Assembly (NCBI RefSeq): GCF_026151205.1 | Contig: NC_087079.1 | Location: forward strand, 3,615,230-3,679,229 | Reading direction: 5' to 3' | Length of the DNA stretch: 64,000 nt | Source: Bolinopsis microptera | Lineage: Eukaryota; Ctenophora; Tentaculata; Lobata; Bolinopsidae | Shown here: positions 1-14,300 of the stretch, in pieces | How the letters are laid out: every line of letters starts with the position of its first letter | How positions within the stretch are numbered: position 1 is the stretch's first letter | Translations under genes and position numbers: made by a program | The notes under the pieces: generated by a model | The model's input: only the letters and a program-made list of their open reading frames with translations | Told to the model about the DNA's origin: nothing | Database searches by the model: none

Positions 1-914
1 TCAAACTGTTCACTGAATGTGTCAAGGTATTCAGTGAGTTTATCCAAAAGTTCTTGGGCAACAAAATCTGGTGTGAATGACTCAATGTGACCAATGGAGG
101 TGTCTATAGGATTTTGCACTGTATGTAAGTCAATCTTAGGATCTGGTTTTTCGATATTGATATTAGGAAGGCCTATTGGGAAAGAAGGAAATGCAGTGTT
201 ACGTGGTACATCTGGAGTTGACATATCTGATGGTTTCATGTACTGATCAATGGAGAGAGTCAGGGTGTTAAGCTGGCCACTGATTGATTTGAGAGTGTCA
301 TTGTGCACCTTATCTCTCTTAAGAATGCTATTTTGAATAGCCTGAAGGGATTCATGGAGGGTAGCATTTCCAGAAATGGAGTCAGCAGCTACGGAAGAAG
401 CAACTGCTGCTTCATCGATGGGGTTGTCACCGATAGACAACCTTTTACCCCCTATTACTGCACATACTTTCTCTGACAGAGAAAGTAGGGACAGAAGGCC
501 GTCTGCCAGGGTATATTTGTTAAGTGTTGAACAGTTTTTGATGATTGTAGGGGTCAACGTTGCAAATTGGTCTACTTCTACTTTCAAAGTACTACAAAAG
601 TTCAGTTTGATATTGTCTACTTCAGATCGTAGGTTTTTTGAATGGGCCAAAAGAATTGTATCAAAAGGTGTTGAAGCATTGGTACAAAATGAAACAAAAC
701 TGCTTACGTCTGCTTCACAGTCCTCAGGGGTTCTGTTCTCTGCAACAGCTTCTGAGGATTCAGGTGCAGCAGGGGCAGCTGATGTCTGATTGTCTTTAAT
801 CTGGGACCCCAAATCATGCCTTTCATTGTCATTTCCTTTGTTATCTTCCTGAAAGACATAATTTGAGGTACCCAGCCCCACTGGCTGTTGATCGGTTTGA
901 CCGGATTCCACCAT
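1..914 (-). CDS. hypothetical protein, N-terminal part (runs off left edge)
   Basis: Reading the minus strand from an ATG at 914-912, the frame stays open for 304 codons to the window edge. An in-frame stop lies about 24 codons upstream, so this ATG is the first available. I do not recognise the protein. The first 60 residues are polar and low in complexity (rich in Q, N, S, A, E). The rest alternates polar helical stretches (SEVDNIKLNF, LQAIQNSILKRDK) with a Pro/Ile-rich stretch, and has no signal peptide or membrane segment. Codon use is even, unlike the AT-rich noncoding DNA around it. A repeat at 1014-1092, just upstream, recurs at 59103-59200. That makes a transposon-encoded first ORF possible, but I cannot show it. 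Clearly open frame, unknown function. Confidence 0.55.
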   Translation of the reverse strand, partial: MVESGQTDQQPVGLGTSNYVFQEDNKGNDNERHDLGSQIKDNQTSAAPAAPESSEAVAENRTPEDCEADVSSFVSFCTNASTPFDTILLAHSKNLRSEVDNIKLNFCSTLKVEVDQFATLTPTIIKNCSTLNKYTLADGLLSLLSLSEKVCAVIGGKRLSIGDNPIDEAAVASSVAADSISGNATLHESLQAIQNSILKRDKVHNDTLKSISGQLNTLTLSIDQYMKPSDMSTPDVPRNTAFPSFPIGLPNINIEKPDPKIDLHTVQNPIDTSIGHIESFTPDFVAQELLDKLTEYLDTFSEQF

Positions 915-1013
915 TCTCAAAGTGAGATGGGGTTGAGCAAGTTCGAGATAGAGACTGCTCAGCGGTTTCGGGTCCTCAAATTATTTGTTATATAGTAGTG
1001 TTGAAAGTATTAA

Positions 1014-1092
1014 TTATTAGTCTCTTGAGTCTTGACACTATTTTAGGGTTATACGGGTTCCTGCTAGTGTCTGATAAATTGACAATGAAATC
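1014..1092. repeat. dispersed repeat shared with 59103-59200
   Basis: The two segments share long matching blocks, including TCTCTTGAGTCTTGACAC, GGGTTCCTGCTAGT and TTGACAATGAAAT. The 59-kb copy carries a short extra stretch in the middle. The rest of 915-1332 is AT-rich with nothing else I can name. Confidence 0.7.
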
Positions 1093-1332
1093 ATACAAAT
1101 CACATGCGAAACCCTCAGTATTATCAGCGAAGACTGAGGCAGACCATTCCGACGTATCATATATTCCTACTGAGACTTTAAAATTGTTGATAAATTCTTT
1201 CGATGTACAATATTAAATCTCACGTCTTACTCACAAATAAAGTATGTTAAAATGATATTAAAAGACAACAAAATCCTTAAGTACGAACTTTGTCTCTTCT
1301 GTAAACAGTATCTTTCTATTATTGTCAGTCAG

Positions 1333-2325
1333 TTAACCGCTTTGGCTGACAGTAACTGGTTCAGAAACTCTGAATGTATTCTTTAGAGCTTGATAAATAA
1401 ACTTCTGGTATCCTGGCATTCTTAATAGGTAGAGTAGTGGGTTAATCGCTGCATTCAGAAACATCGAGAAGTTCTGCGTCAAGAGTTGCCCATAAAGATC
1501 GAATTTGGGATTGTCGATGTGGTTTGACTGTAGGACAATTTTCCATATCTCATAAATAAAGCATGGGATGTTGAAAACCAGAAACACCGCCGTGAAAATG
1601 CTGATGGTGACAGAAACCTGGTGGAATTTGTCGTCGTTATTGTTGCTTACCCTTGGGCGAGTCATTAAAAACCAAGTTCCGACTACAAAACTGGCAAATG
1701 TAGCCAAGGCAGGTAAGAAAAGCTCTATGGGGATGGAAATAATTGAAAAATGATATGCAATGACAGGCATTTCTAATTTGTTAGGATACAATGTACAACA
1801 GGATATCTCTTGACTGTATCTACTATAATTCCATCTTTGAGTAAAGTAGATCAAGTATATCCCGATCATGTAGGCAGTGTATCCAGCGATTGCACCGATC
1901 ACCACAGATCGCTTTATAAGGTGGTGAGGAAACGTTATGGAAATAGTGCGAGTTACACTGATCATCATAACAAGAAACATTGACATCCTTGCAGTAAAAT
2001 AGAATGTCAATGTCCACGCAGTGCAGAACAAGTCATTGTTGAAGAGCATGGCATGACGGTCATTTAATAGAGACGCTACGAGTGGAACACCTGAGAATAC
2101 TGTGATAAAATCAATTGCTGCTATCAACAGGTACTGGATATCGTGTATTGTTTTCTGTCTCCTCGGCCAGAAGTAGCAGCCTGCTGAACAATTCCCCAAA
2201 AGTCCGACCACACTGCCTAACATTAACATTGAAGCAAGGATGTGGTCAGTAGTTTCAATCCCTAGCTTCTCCATCCCTTCATTATCCCATGTGTCAGCTT
2301 GAGTAACATCAGACTGGGTCGTCAT
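1333..2325 (-). CDS. class A (rhodopsin-like) GPCR, orphan
   Basis: Single-exon gene of 330 codons starting at a true ATG. Seven hydrophobic segments are visible (TM1 about 29-53, TM2 64-87, TM3 101-125, TM4 140-161, TM5 198-222, TM6 237-262, TM7 283-302). Class A landmarks are GN at 44-45 in TM1, Asp72 in TM2, Cys101 at the TM3 top pairing with Cys176/177 in loop 2, Pro254 in TM6 and NPLLY at 295-299, followed by a helix-8-like stretch. The DRY motif is replaced by TRT (125-127), which keeps the Arg. The N-terminus is short and acidic with no signal peptide, and NYS at 166-168 in the second extracellular loop is a possible glycosylation site. Ligand unknown; lineage-specific chemosensory or peptide-type receptors are typical of such intronless genes. 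Confidence 0.85.
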   Translation of the reverse strand: MTTQSDVTQADTWDNEGMEKLGIETTDHILASMLMLGSVVGLLGNCSAGCYFWPRRQKTIHDIQYLLIAAIDFITVFSGVPLVASLLNDRHAMLFNNDLFCTAWTLTFYFTARMSMFLVMMISVTRTISITFPHHLIKRSVVIGAIAGYTAYMIGIYLIYFTQRWNYSRYSQEISCCTLYPNKLEMPVIAYHFSIISIPIELFLPALATFASFVVGTWFLMTRPRVSNNNDDKFHQVSVTISIFTAVFLVFNIPCFIYEIWKIVLQSNHIDNPKFDLYGQLLTQNFSMFLNAAINPLLYLLRMPGYQKFIYQALKNTFRVSEPVTVSQSG

Positions 2326-2907
2326 ATTCTTGAGATCTGAATCACTGTTAATCTTGTTAGTTTAATTCGTATCTTCCCCTATTTTCATAGACCGTACAAT
2401 TAATGTTTCCAAAAATTTTATTTACTAGATGGGCAAATTATAAAAATCCAGATTACAGATCTGCCACGCTGTTATGACAAACCTAAATGCAACTTCTAGA
2501 GGGAGACAAAACAGCACTGTAGACATTAGTTTACCTAGCTTTTAGAATAACTTAACTGCTGAATCGATGTGTACAGTAGTAGGAGGTAAATCAAGTTTTA
2601 ATAAAGAATATCATATAGATGAAGTTTGTTTCCCTAACATAGCGTTATCAAATTGATAAAATACCACAAACAAACGGAGCTAGATAACTGTAAAAGTGGT
2701 AACAGCCACTAAAATCTAGACCACTAATAACATCAGGTTCCCTCATTGGCTTTAAATGCGGTTAACTGATCACAGTTGGCCTTGAATCGGCACGTGTTAT
2801 TATTGATTTACATGGTAAAGTGGGATCTGTTGTAGAGGATGTAGTGAATGTGCGATTATACCGTTTTCACTCTAACAGCAGCTGTGGCATATGATCTGAA
2901 GATTATA
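2326..2907. other. intergenic, between divergent genes
   Basis: AT-rich DNA between the GPCR and the small secreted-protein gene, which are transcribed away from each other. It should contain both promoters. I see no clear TATA box. A pyrimidine tract ending in AACAG at about 2863-2879 resembles a 3' splice site and could mark a 5'-UTR intron or a trans-splice site. Confidence 0.4.
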
Positions 2908-4058
2908 ATGTGGTGTATAATTAGTTTAGTGGTCTTATTAGTTTCTTATTGCTATGGTGTGTACGGTGTACCAAAAAGAGGTATATTTAAATGATGCCAA
3001 AAAATCTACTGCCTAACGAAACAGAAATGCGTCCGCAATTTCGGTGTGTGAACAACATCTAAATTTTGCGTCCCTCATCCCTGGTATTTGTAACTCTATT
3101 TACACGTTAGTGTTGTGGTTAAAATTAGGTAATTTCAACACCTAATCGACTAAACAACCTCGTCCATTCATGTAAATGTCATATCTTTGAGCCTCATACG
3201 ATGAAATTAAGGTACTGACACCAACATAGGAAAGGAAAATTAAGTGGCTGCTTGCATCAGAATTTTCGCCGCTTTTCTTGCTAACGCTCAAGTTTAGTTA
3301 TTTTACATATTTTGCTGCATGAATTTTCGCAGTTATGTGCATGATGCTATTACTTTTATTTTCAGTAACTTATAGGATACCCCTGGAAGGTCCTGCAAAT
3401 CCTGATAGTCCATTTTATGTGAGTATCGGATTTTTAAATTTCTATTACTCCTTGATTTCTTTTCAAACTCATAATTTTCACCACTTATTTAGTGCCTACT
3501 CATTTCATAGATGGGTTCTAAAATGAAGCCTCATTGGATCGCATGATCATCCATGCTTAAGATGAGAGTAAATACCTTAATTTTCACCCCCTATAAAATC
3601 ATTGATCAATGATCAATGATCGTACCTTATTAGTTTCGGAAGCCTACCTTAAAGTAGTAGTAACAGTATGTCGACCAATAACCACGCTACATAACGACAA
3701 ACACATTCACTATCCAATATTTCATAAGTACCTATTTAGTACCTACTGTGTTAAAAACTGTGTTTTACTAACATCTCTTATCTAAACACCCTCACAGACT
3801 GAAGGAGACACGCCCCTGCTCGCCAACTTCATGGCTCCCATCCCAAATATTGGTGAAATCTCCGCCCCTACTCCAACACCTCTCCCAAATCTCGACGAGA
3901 TCTCCGCTCCAGCTCTGCCCCTCTTCAACGCGTCCCTCAGTGTGGATCCTAGTGGTCCTGAGCAGGAAAGTGTGGTGTTGAGTCTAGGAGAAGGGGAAGG
4001 AGAGGAGGAAGAGGAAGAGGAGTATTCTGGTATCCTCAGCCTCTGTAATATTCTGTAG
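2908..4058 (+). CDS. small secreted protein, three exons (reconstructed)
   Basis: Exons 2908-2980, 3366-3418 and 3798-4058 join to 128 codons. Exon 1 begins at an ATG, ends in phase 1 and is followed by GTATAT. Exon 2 is preceded by TTTTATTTTCAG and followed by GTGAGT. Exon 3 is preceded by CACCCTCACAG. Phases 1 and 0 match across both junctions. Exon 1 encodes a typical signal peptide (MWCIISLVVLLVSYCYG) followed by PKR, a possible dibasic cleavage site. Exon 3 contains two imperfect tandem copies of a PxPNxxEISAP motif, then a run of seven Glu near the C-terminus. I know no matching family. It could be a secreted peptide precursor or a small matrix protein. The splice model rests on sequence alone, and exon 1 is the least certain part. 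Confidence 0.5.
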
Positions 4059-6347
<2,289 letters not shown>

Positions 6348-6464
6348 ATAGTTTGGACTAGTTTTTAGGTTCCCCTTAGTTTATAATAACGACTGTTCAT
6401 CTTTACTCAAGACAGTCTGATCAGATATAGAGACGTCTGGAACCTCTCAACTACTTTTATTTTG

Positions 6465-6660
6465 GGAATCGTTCACATATTACGTATATTACGTAAGCCA
6501 AGGGGCATTTTATACCCCCTTCCCCATTTTATACCCCCTTCTTTTCCATAAACCACTTTTTTACACTCATCTACTGTGTATAAATTATACTAAAGTAAGC
6601 ATTTCCAAGCCCCTCACATAGTCACATAGGCTGGTTTACGTAATATACGTGAACGATACC
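6465..6660. mobile_element. 196-bp MITE with about 30-bp inverted ends
   Basis: The left end reads GGAATCGTTCACATATTACG and the right end is its near reverse complement (reading inward GGTATCGTTCACGTATATTA). TTG flanks both sides and may be a 3-bp target duplication. There is no coding capacity. The same end recurs at 62170, beside a TE-like ORF. Confidence 0.7.
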
Positions 6661-7793
6661 TTGATTTATCATATAATAGTGCTTGCTCGTTACCCAGCGT
6701 TTAAATCCAAAATGTGTATTATTATTTGTTCCACAATCCAAAATGTGTTTTATAATGTCTACAAGATTATAATCTTGAGATAGTTCGGCTTTAGTGGACT
6801 GTTTGGTTTCTAGTTTGATAACTGTAACTAATAGATTGTGCTTTTTAACTGATCTTAAAGGGATTGCAAATAAGTTTTGTTTTCCTGAACTTGCTAGAAC
6901 TTTTATTTATAAAGATCCTTTTCCAATATATATGTGTTAAATTACTTTATTTATTTGATTTTTATCAACTGAAAATAAGACTCGGCTATATTTGTGGTAT
7001 GTGACTGTGAGACTGGGAGGTGGATAGTTGATATAGAGTACTATGTACACGATGTTTACATTCCACATTGATATGCGAGAAAGCTCGGCTGGGATTTTAT
7101 AAGTTCCACATGTGTGATATGTACAAGCAGAGAATAGTTCTGTCACTGGTAATCAATACGAACATATCTAGCGAGTATGATCCGCTTTAACCCCCCGTGT
7201 TAGTATCACTGTGCTCTACCTTTCTTTGCTACTCTTTATTTGTATAGTATTTAAAAACCATGTCCGTAAGGGTCCTGTCTAAAGTTGACTTTTGGTGCGC
7301 GTATTAGGGTCTCATACTGTTTCACTTTATCCTATGTTAACTTCCTTTTAACTAAGCTTTTAATTTGTTTTCCTACAAAAATCGTATATTAACATGACAT
7401 TTTCCATCAATAGACAAAAACTTCACACTGAGATAGCAGTTGTCAAGCGAACATGTCCCATGGACAATATTTCGACGGGATGTCGTGACGATGACCAAAT
7501 TTGTGACTTTTGCAGGACATTATGTCCGACTATTGCAGTATTTTAAGTGGTGCATCAGCTTATCTAGTGATCCGATCATCTACTGAGCGTGTCAGTGACC
7601 AGTGTGTCACCTTCAACCTCCAGGTCCTGTACTTCAGTAGTCAGTACATATGCAGCAGTTTAACCCACACTATGCAGTTTGTGGAGTCACGTGGTATGCA
7701 ATGGTACGGTGTTAATTGCGCGCGCTTAACAATTGCGCGAGGGCCGGGGACCACTAAATATTACTGGCGTCCGACTGACATGCACACTCAACA
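6661..7793. other. intergenic, nothing specific seen
   Basis: AT-rich DNA downstream of the kinase gene. Short frames at 6937-7146 (-) and 7510-7851 (+) show no family features, and I do not regard them as genes. The last 60 bp lead into the satellite-associated spacer. Confidence 0.4.
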
Positions 7794-7893
7794 CAATTTT
7801 GCAGAAGGACTTTCGACAAATCTGTTCCAAATAAAAAGTTCGAAAATCTAATGTTTTAGTGAATAACTTAGAATATATTTTTGATTTTCTCCA
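7794..7893 (+). repeat. satellite-flanking spacer, copy 1
   Basis: This roughly 100-bp segment (CAATTTTGCAGAAGGACTTT onward) recurs in the same orientation at 16750-16846, beyond the far end of the satellite block. In both places it is followed by satellite sequence in the minus orientation. That suggests a repeating unit made of plus satellite, spacer and minus satellite. Confidence 0.75.
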
Positions 7894-8460
7894 GATCTGA
7901 CAAATAGATTTTCTTTAAACTTTCCAGATAGTTACATGGCTATATGACGGATAATGTGTGAGAGTTTGGGAGAATTTTTATATGTTAAACTTGAGATATG
8001 ACTTCAAACACAAGAAAATATCTCCAAATTAGCGGTTTCTAGCGGAATGCAGGCACATATTTCGAGATCCTACTGATAAATTTTCTTTAAACTTTCCAGA
8101 TAGTTGTATGACTATAAGACGAATGATCTGTGCGATTTTGGGCAACCTTATATGTGCCAAACCTGAGATATGACTTCAGACACAAGAAAATATCTCCAAA
8201 TTGGCGGTTTCTAGCGGAATGCAGGCACATATTTCGAGATCCTACTGATACATTTTCTTTAAACTTTCCAGATAGTTGTATGGCTATGAGACGGATAATC
8301 TGTGTGATTTTGGGCGAATTTATATGTGCCGAACTTGAGATATGACTTCAAACACAAGAAAATATCTCCGAATTGGCGGTTTTTAGCGGAACAAAGGCAT
8401 ATATTTGGAGATTTAAATGATAGAATTTTTTAAAACTTTCCAGATAGTTACATGGCTATA
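7894..8460 (-). repeat. 171-bp satellite, about three monomers, inverted
   Basis: Three diverged monomers of the same satellite that fills 11307-16735, but in the opposite orientation. Each contains CTTTAAACTTTCCAGATAGT and ATATGACTTCAAACACAAG. The array ends at GGCTATA, directly abutting the purine-rich block. Confidence 0.85.
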
Positions 8461-11306
8461 GGAGGAGGAGGAGGAGGAGGAAGACTGAGGAGGAGGAGGA
8501 GGTGTAGGAGGAGGTGGACTCAGAAGGAGGAGGAGGAGGACTGAAGAGGACGAGGAAGTGGAGGATGTGGAGGAGATGGACTCGGGAGGACTCAGGAGGA
8601 TCAGGAGGAGGACTCAGAAGGAGGAAGAGGATGAGAACACAGGAGGATGAGGAAGACTGAGGAGGAGGACTGAGGAGGACTGAGGAGGGAGGAGGAAGAG
8701 GAGTAGGACTGAGGAGGACTGAGGAGGAGGATTGATGAGAAGGAGGGGAGAGAGAAGGAGGAGAACTGGAAGAGGAGGACTGAGGAGGGGAAGGAGGAGG
8801 AAGAGGAGGACTGAAGAAGAGGAGGAGGACGAGGAGAATGAGGAGGACTGAGGAGGAGGAGGAGGAGGAGGAGGAGGAGGACTGACGAGGAGGAGGAGGA
8901 CTGAGGAGGATGAGGAAGACTGAGGAGGAGGACTGAGGAGGACTGAGGAGGGAGGAGGAAGAGGAGTAGGACTGAGGAGGACTGAGGAGGAGGATTGATG
9001 AGAAGGAGGGGAGAGAGAAGGAGGAGAACTGGAAGAGGAGGACTGAGGAGGGGAAGGAGGAGGAAGAGGAGGACTGAAGAAGAGGAGGAGGACGAGGAGA
9101 ATGAGGAGGACTGAGGAGGAGGAGGAGGAGGAGGTGGAGGAGGACTGACGAGGAGGACTGATGAGGAGGAGAAGGACTGACGATGAGGAGGAGGACTGAG
9201 GAGGAGGAGGAGGAAGAGGATGAGGAAGACTGAGGAGGAGGACTGAGGAGGACTGAGGAGGGAGGAGGAAGAGGAGTAGGACTGAAGATGACTGAGGAGG
9301 AGGATTGATGAGAAGGAGGGGAGAGAGAAGGAGGAGAACTGGAAGAGGAGGACTGAGGAGGGGAAGGAGGAGGAAGAGGAGGACTGAAGAAGAGGAGGAG
9401 GACGAGGAGAATGAGGAGGACTGAGGAGGAGGAGGAGGAGGAGGAGGAGGAGGACTGACGAGGAGGACTGATGAGGAGGAGAAGGACTGACGATGAGGAG
9501 GAGGACTGAGGAGGAGGAGGAGGAAGAGGAGGAGGAGGAGAAGGAAGACTGAGGAGGACTGACGAGGAGGAAGAAGAGAAGGAGGAGGAGGAGGACTGAT
9601 GAGGAGGAGGAGAAGGATTGACGAGGAGGAGGAGGACTGAGGAGGAAGAGGAGGATGAGGATGAGGAAGACTGAGGAGGAGGACTGAGGAGGACTGAGGA
9701 GGGAGGAGGAAGAGGAGTAGGACTGAGGAGGACTGAGGAGGAGGATTGATGAGAAGGAGGGGAGAGAGAAGGAGGAGAACTGGAAGAGGAGGACTGAGGA
9801 GGGGAAGGAGGAGGAAGAGGAGGACTGAAGAAGAGGAGGAGGACGAGGAGAATGAGGAGGACTGAGGAGGAGGAGGAGGAGGAGGAGGAGGAGGAGGAGG
9901 ACTGACGAGGAGGACTGATGAGGAGGAGAAGGACTGACGATGAGGAGGAGGACTGAGGAGGAGGAGGAGGAAGAGGAGGAGGAGGAGAAGGAAGACTGAG
10001 GAGGACTGACGAGGAGGAAGAAGAGAAGGAGGAGGAGGAGGACTGATGAGGAGGAGGAGAAGGATTGACGAGGAGGAGGAGGACTGAGGAGGAGGAGGAT
10101 GATGACTGAGGAGGAGGAAGACTTTGAAAATACACATGATCCCCCTTTCCAGATAGTTGTATGGCTATGAGACAGATAATCAAGAGGAAGAGGAGCATGA
10201 GGATGAGGAGGACTGAAGAGGAGAATGAGGAGGAAGAGGACTGAGGAGGAGGACTGAGGAGGAGGAGGACTGATGAGGAATAGGACAGAGGATGAGGAGA
10301 AAGACTTAGGAGGAGTACTGATGAGGAGGAGAAGGAGATGGAGGACTGAGGAGGAGAAGGAGGAAGAGGAAGAGGACTGAGGACTGAGGACTGAGGTGGA
10401 GGAGGAGGAGGAGGAGGAGGAGGAGGAGGAGGAATAGGACAGAGGATGAGGAGAAAGACTTAGGAGGAGTACTGATGAGGAGGAGAAGGAGGAGGAGGAC
10501 TGAGGAGGAGAAGGAGGAAGAGGAGGAGGACTGAGGACTGAGGTGGAGGAGGAAGAGGAGGAGGAGGAGGAGGAGGATGAGGAGGAGGAGGATAATGACT
10601 GATGAGGAGGAGGCGTACTGAGGAGGAGGAGGATGATGAATGAGGAGGAGGAGGACTGAGGAGGAGGAGGAGGAGGACTGAGGAGGAGGAGGAGGAGGAC
10701 TGAGGAAGACTGAGGAGGAGGAGGAAGTGTAGGAGAAGGTAGACTCAGAAGGAGGAGGAGGACTGAAGAGGACGAGGAAGTGGAGGAGGTGGAGGAGGAA
10801 TAGGACTCAGGAGGGTGTGGACTCAGGAGGAGGAGGAATCAGGAGGACTCAGATGGAGGAGGACTCAGGAGGACTCAGGAGGAAGACTCAGAAGGAGGGG
10901 GAGGATGAGGACACAGGAGGAGGAGAAGGAAGAGGAGGAGGAGGAGAAGGAGGACTGAGGAGGACTGAGGAGGAGGAGAAAGAGAAGGAGGAAGACTGAT
11001 GAGGAGAAGAAGGACTGACGAGGAGGAGGAGGACCGAGGAGGAGGAGGAGGATGATGACTGAGGAGGAGGAAGACTGAGGAGGAGGACTGAGAAGGAGGA
11101 GGAAGAGGAGGAGGAGGAGGACTGAAGAGGAGGGCTATTAGACAGATAATCAAGAGGAAGAGGAGGATGAGGAGGACTGAAGAGGAGAATGAGGAGGAGG
11201 AGGAGGAGGAGGAGTAGGACTGAGGAGGAGAAGGAAGAGGAAGACTGAGGAGGAGAAGGAGGAGGAGGACTGAGGAGGAGAAGGATGAAGAGGAATGGAG
11301 GACTGT
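8461..11306. repeat. 2.8-kb polypurine GGA-rich minisatellite tract
   Basis: The plus strand is almost entirely purine, built from GAGGA and GACTGAGGA variants. A roughly 210-bp compound unit beginning GAGGAAGACTGAGGAGGAGG recurs near 8650, 8908, 9225 and 9668, so the tract grew by larger duplications as well as slippage. Small islands of satellite sequence remain at 10141-10183 and 11131-11151. Long frames on the minus strand (8456-10198 and 8614-10137; Ser/Leu/Pro only) are products of the repeat, not genes. The tract lies exactly at the junction of inverted satellite arms (GGCTATA on the left, TATAGCC on the right). Confidence 0.95.
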
Positions 11307-14300
11307 TATAGCCATACAAATATCTGGAAAGTTTAAAGAAAATGTATCAGCATAGGATCTCGAAATATGTGTCTGCGTTCCACTAAAACGCGTTAATTTG
11401 AGATATTTTCTTGTGTTTGAAGTCATATCTCAGGTTTGGCAAATAGAAATTCGCCCAAAATCACACAGAATATTCGTCTCATAGCTATACAACTATCTGG
11501 AAAGTTTAAAGAAAATTTATCAGTAGGATCTCGAAATATGTGCCTGCGTTCCGCTAGAAACCGCCATTTTGAGATATTTTCTTGTGTTTGAAGTCATATC
11601 TCAAGTTTTGTACATAGAAATTCACCCAAACTTGCTCAGATTATCCATCACATAGCCATACAACTATCTGGAAAGTTTAAAGAAAATTTATCAGTAGGAT
11701 CTCAAAATAATCGACTTTTGTCAAATATCGTTCCGAAACCGCCAATTTGAGATGTTTTCATGAGTTTGAAGTCATATCTCAAGTTTGGCACATAGAAATT
11801 CGCCCAAACTTGCTCAGATTATCTGTCTCATAGCCATACAACTATCTGGAAAATTTAAAGAAAATTTATCAGTAGGATCTCGAAATATGTGCCTGTGTTC
11901 CGCTAGAACGCGCCAATTTGAGATATTTTCTTGTGTTTGAAGTCATATCTCAGGTTTGGCACATAGAAATTCGCCCAAAATCGCACAGAATATCCGTCTC
12001 ACAGCCATACAACTATCTGGAAAGTTTAAAGAAAATTTATCAGTAGGATCTCGAAATATGTGCCTGCGTTCCGCTAGAAACCGCCATTTTGAGATATTTT
12101 CTTGTGTTTGAAGTCATATCTCAGGTTTGGCAAATAGAAATTCGCCCAAAATCACACAGAATATTCGTCTCATAGCTATACAACTATCTGGAAAGTTTAA
12201 AGAAAATTTATCAGTAGGATCTCGAAATATGTGCCTGCGTTCCGCTAGAAACCGCCATTTTGAGATATTTTCTTGTGTTTGAAGTCATATCTCAAGTTTG
12301 TACATAGAAATTCGCCCAAACTTGCTCAGATTATCCATCACATAGCCATACAACTATCTGGAAAGTTTAAAGAAAATTTATCAGTAGGATCTCAAAATAA
12401 TCGACTTTTGTCAAATATCGTTCCGAAACCGCCAATTTGAGATGTTTTCATGAGTTTGAAGTCATATCTCAAGTTTGGCACATAGAAATTCGCCCAAACT
12501 TGCTCAGATTATCTGTCTCATAGCCATACAACTATCTGGAAAGTTTAAAGAAAATTTATCAGTAGGATCTCGAAATATGTGCCTGCGTTCTGCTAGAACG
12601 CGCCAATTTGAGATATTTTCTTGTGTTTGAAGTCATATCTCAGGTTTGGCACATAGAAATTCGCCCAAAATCGCACAGAATATCCGTCTCACAGCCATAC
12701 AACTATCTGGAAAGTTTAAAGAAAATTTATCAGTAGGATCTCGAAATATGTGCCTGCGTTCCGCTAGAAACCGCCATTTTGAGATATTTTCTTGTGTTTG
12801 AAGTCATATCTCAGGTTTGGCACATAGAAATTCGCCCAAAATCGCACAGAATATCCGTCTCATAGCCATACAACTATCTGGAAAGTTTAAAGAAAATTTA
12901 TCAGTAGGATCTCGAAATATGTGCCTGCGTTCCGCTAGAAACCGCCAATTTGAGATATTTTCTTGTGTTTGAAGTCATATCTCAAGTTTGGCACATAGAA
13001 ATTCGCCCAAACTTGCTCAGAATATCTGTCTCATAGCCATACAACTATCTGGAAAGTTTAAAGAAAATTTATCAGTAGGATCTCGAAATATGTGCCTGCG
13101 TTCCGCTAGAAACCGCCAATTTGAGATATTTTCTTGTGTTTGAAGTCATATCTCAGGTTTGGCACATAGAAATTCGCCCAAAATCGCACAGAATATCCGT
13201 CTCATAGCCATACAACTATCTGGAAAGTTTAAAGAAAATTTATCAGTAGGATCTCGAAATATGTGCCTGCGTTCCGCTAGAACGCGCCAATTTGAGATAT
13301 TTTCTTGTGTTTGAAGTCATATCTCAGGTTTGGCACATAGAAATTCGCCCAAAATCGCACAGAATATCCGTCTCACAGCCATACAACTATCTGGAAAGTT
13401 TAAAGAAAATTTATCAGTAGGATCTCGAAATATGTGCCTGCGTTCCGCTAGAAACCGCCATTTTGAGATATTTTCTTGTGTTTGAAGTCATATCTCAGGT
13501 TTGGCACATAGAAATTCGCCCAAAATCGCACAGAATATCCGTCTCATAGCCATACAACTATCTGGAAAGTTTAAAGAAAATGTATCAGTAGGATCTCAAA
13601 ATAATCGACTTTCGTCAAATATCGTTCCGAAACCGCCAATTTGAGATGTTTTCATGAGTTTGAAGTCATATCTCAGGTTTGGCACATAGAAATTCGCCCA
13701 AAATCGCACAGAATATCCGTCTCACAGCCATACAACTATCTGGAAAGTTTAAAGAAAATTTATCAGTAGGATCTCGAAATATGTGCCTGCGTTCCGCTAG
13801 AAACCGCCATTTTGAGATATTTTCTTGTGTTTGAAGTCATATCTCAGGTTTGGCACATAGAAATTCGCCCAAAATCGCACAGAATATCCGTCTCATAGCC
13901 ATACAACTATCTGGAAAGTTTAAAGAAAATTTATCAGTAGGATCTCAAAATAATCGACTTTCGTCAAATATCGTTCCGAAACCGCCAATTTGAGATGTTT
14001 TCATGAGTTTGAAGTCATATCTCAAGTTTGGCACATAGAAATTCGCCCAAACTTGCTCAGATTATCTGTCTCATAGCCATACAACTATCTGGAAAATTTA
14101 AAGAAAATTTATCAGTAGGATCTCGAAATATGTGCCTGCGTTCCGCTAGAACGCGCCAATTTGAGATATTTTCTTGTGTTTGAAGTCATATCTCAGGTTT
14201 GGCACATAGAAATTCGCCCAAAATCGCACAGAATATCCGTCTCACAGCCATACAACTATCTGGAAAGTTTAAAGAAAATTTATCAGTAGGATCTCGAAAT

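Noticed and set aside
376..789. 137-codon plus-strand frame
   Set aside because: Antisense to the longer minus-strand frame 1-914, which has the better composition.
8456..10198. 580- and 507-codon frames of Ser/Leu/Pro repeats on the minus strand
   Set aside because: They are translations of the GGA-rich repeat with no other sequence. Several frames are open at once and composition is purely repeat-driven.
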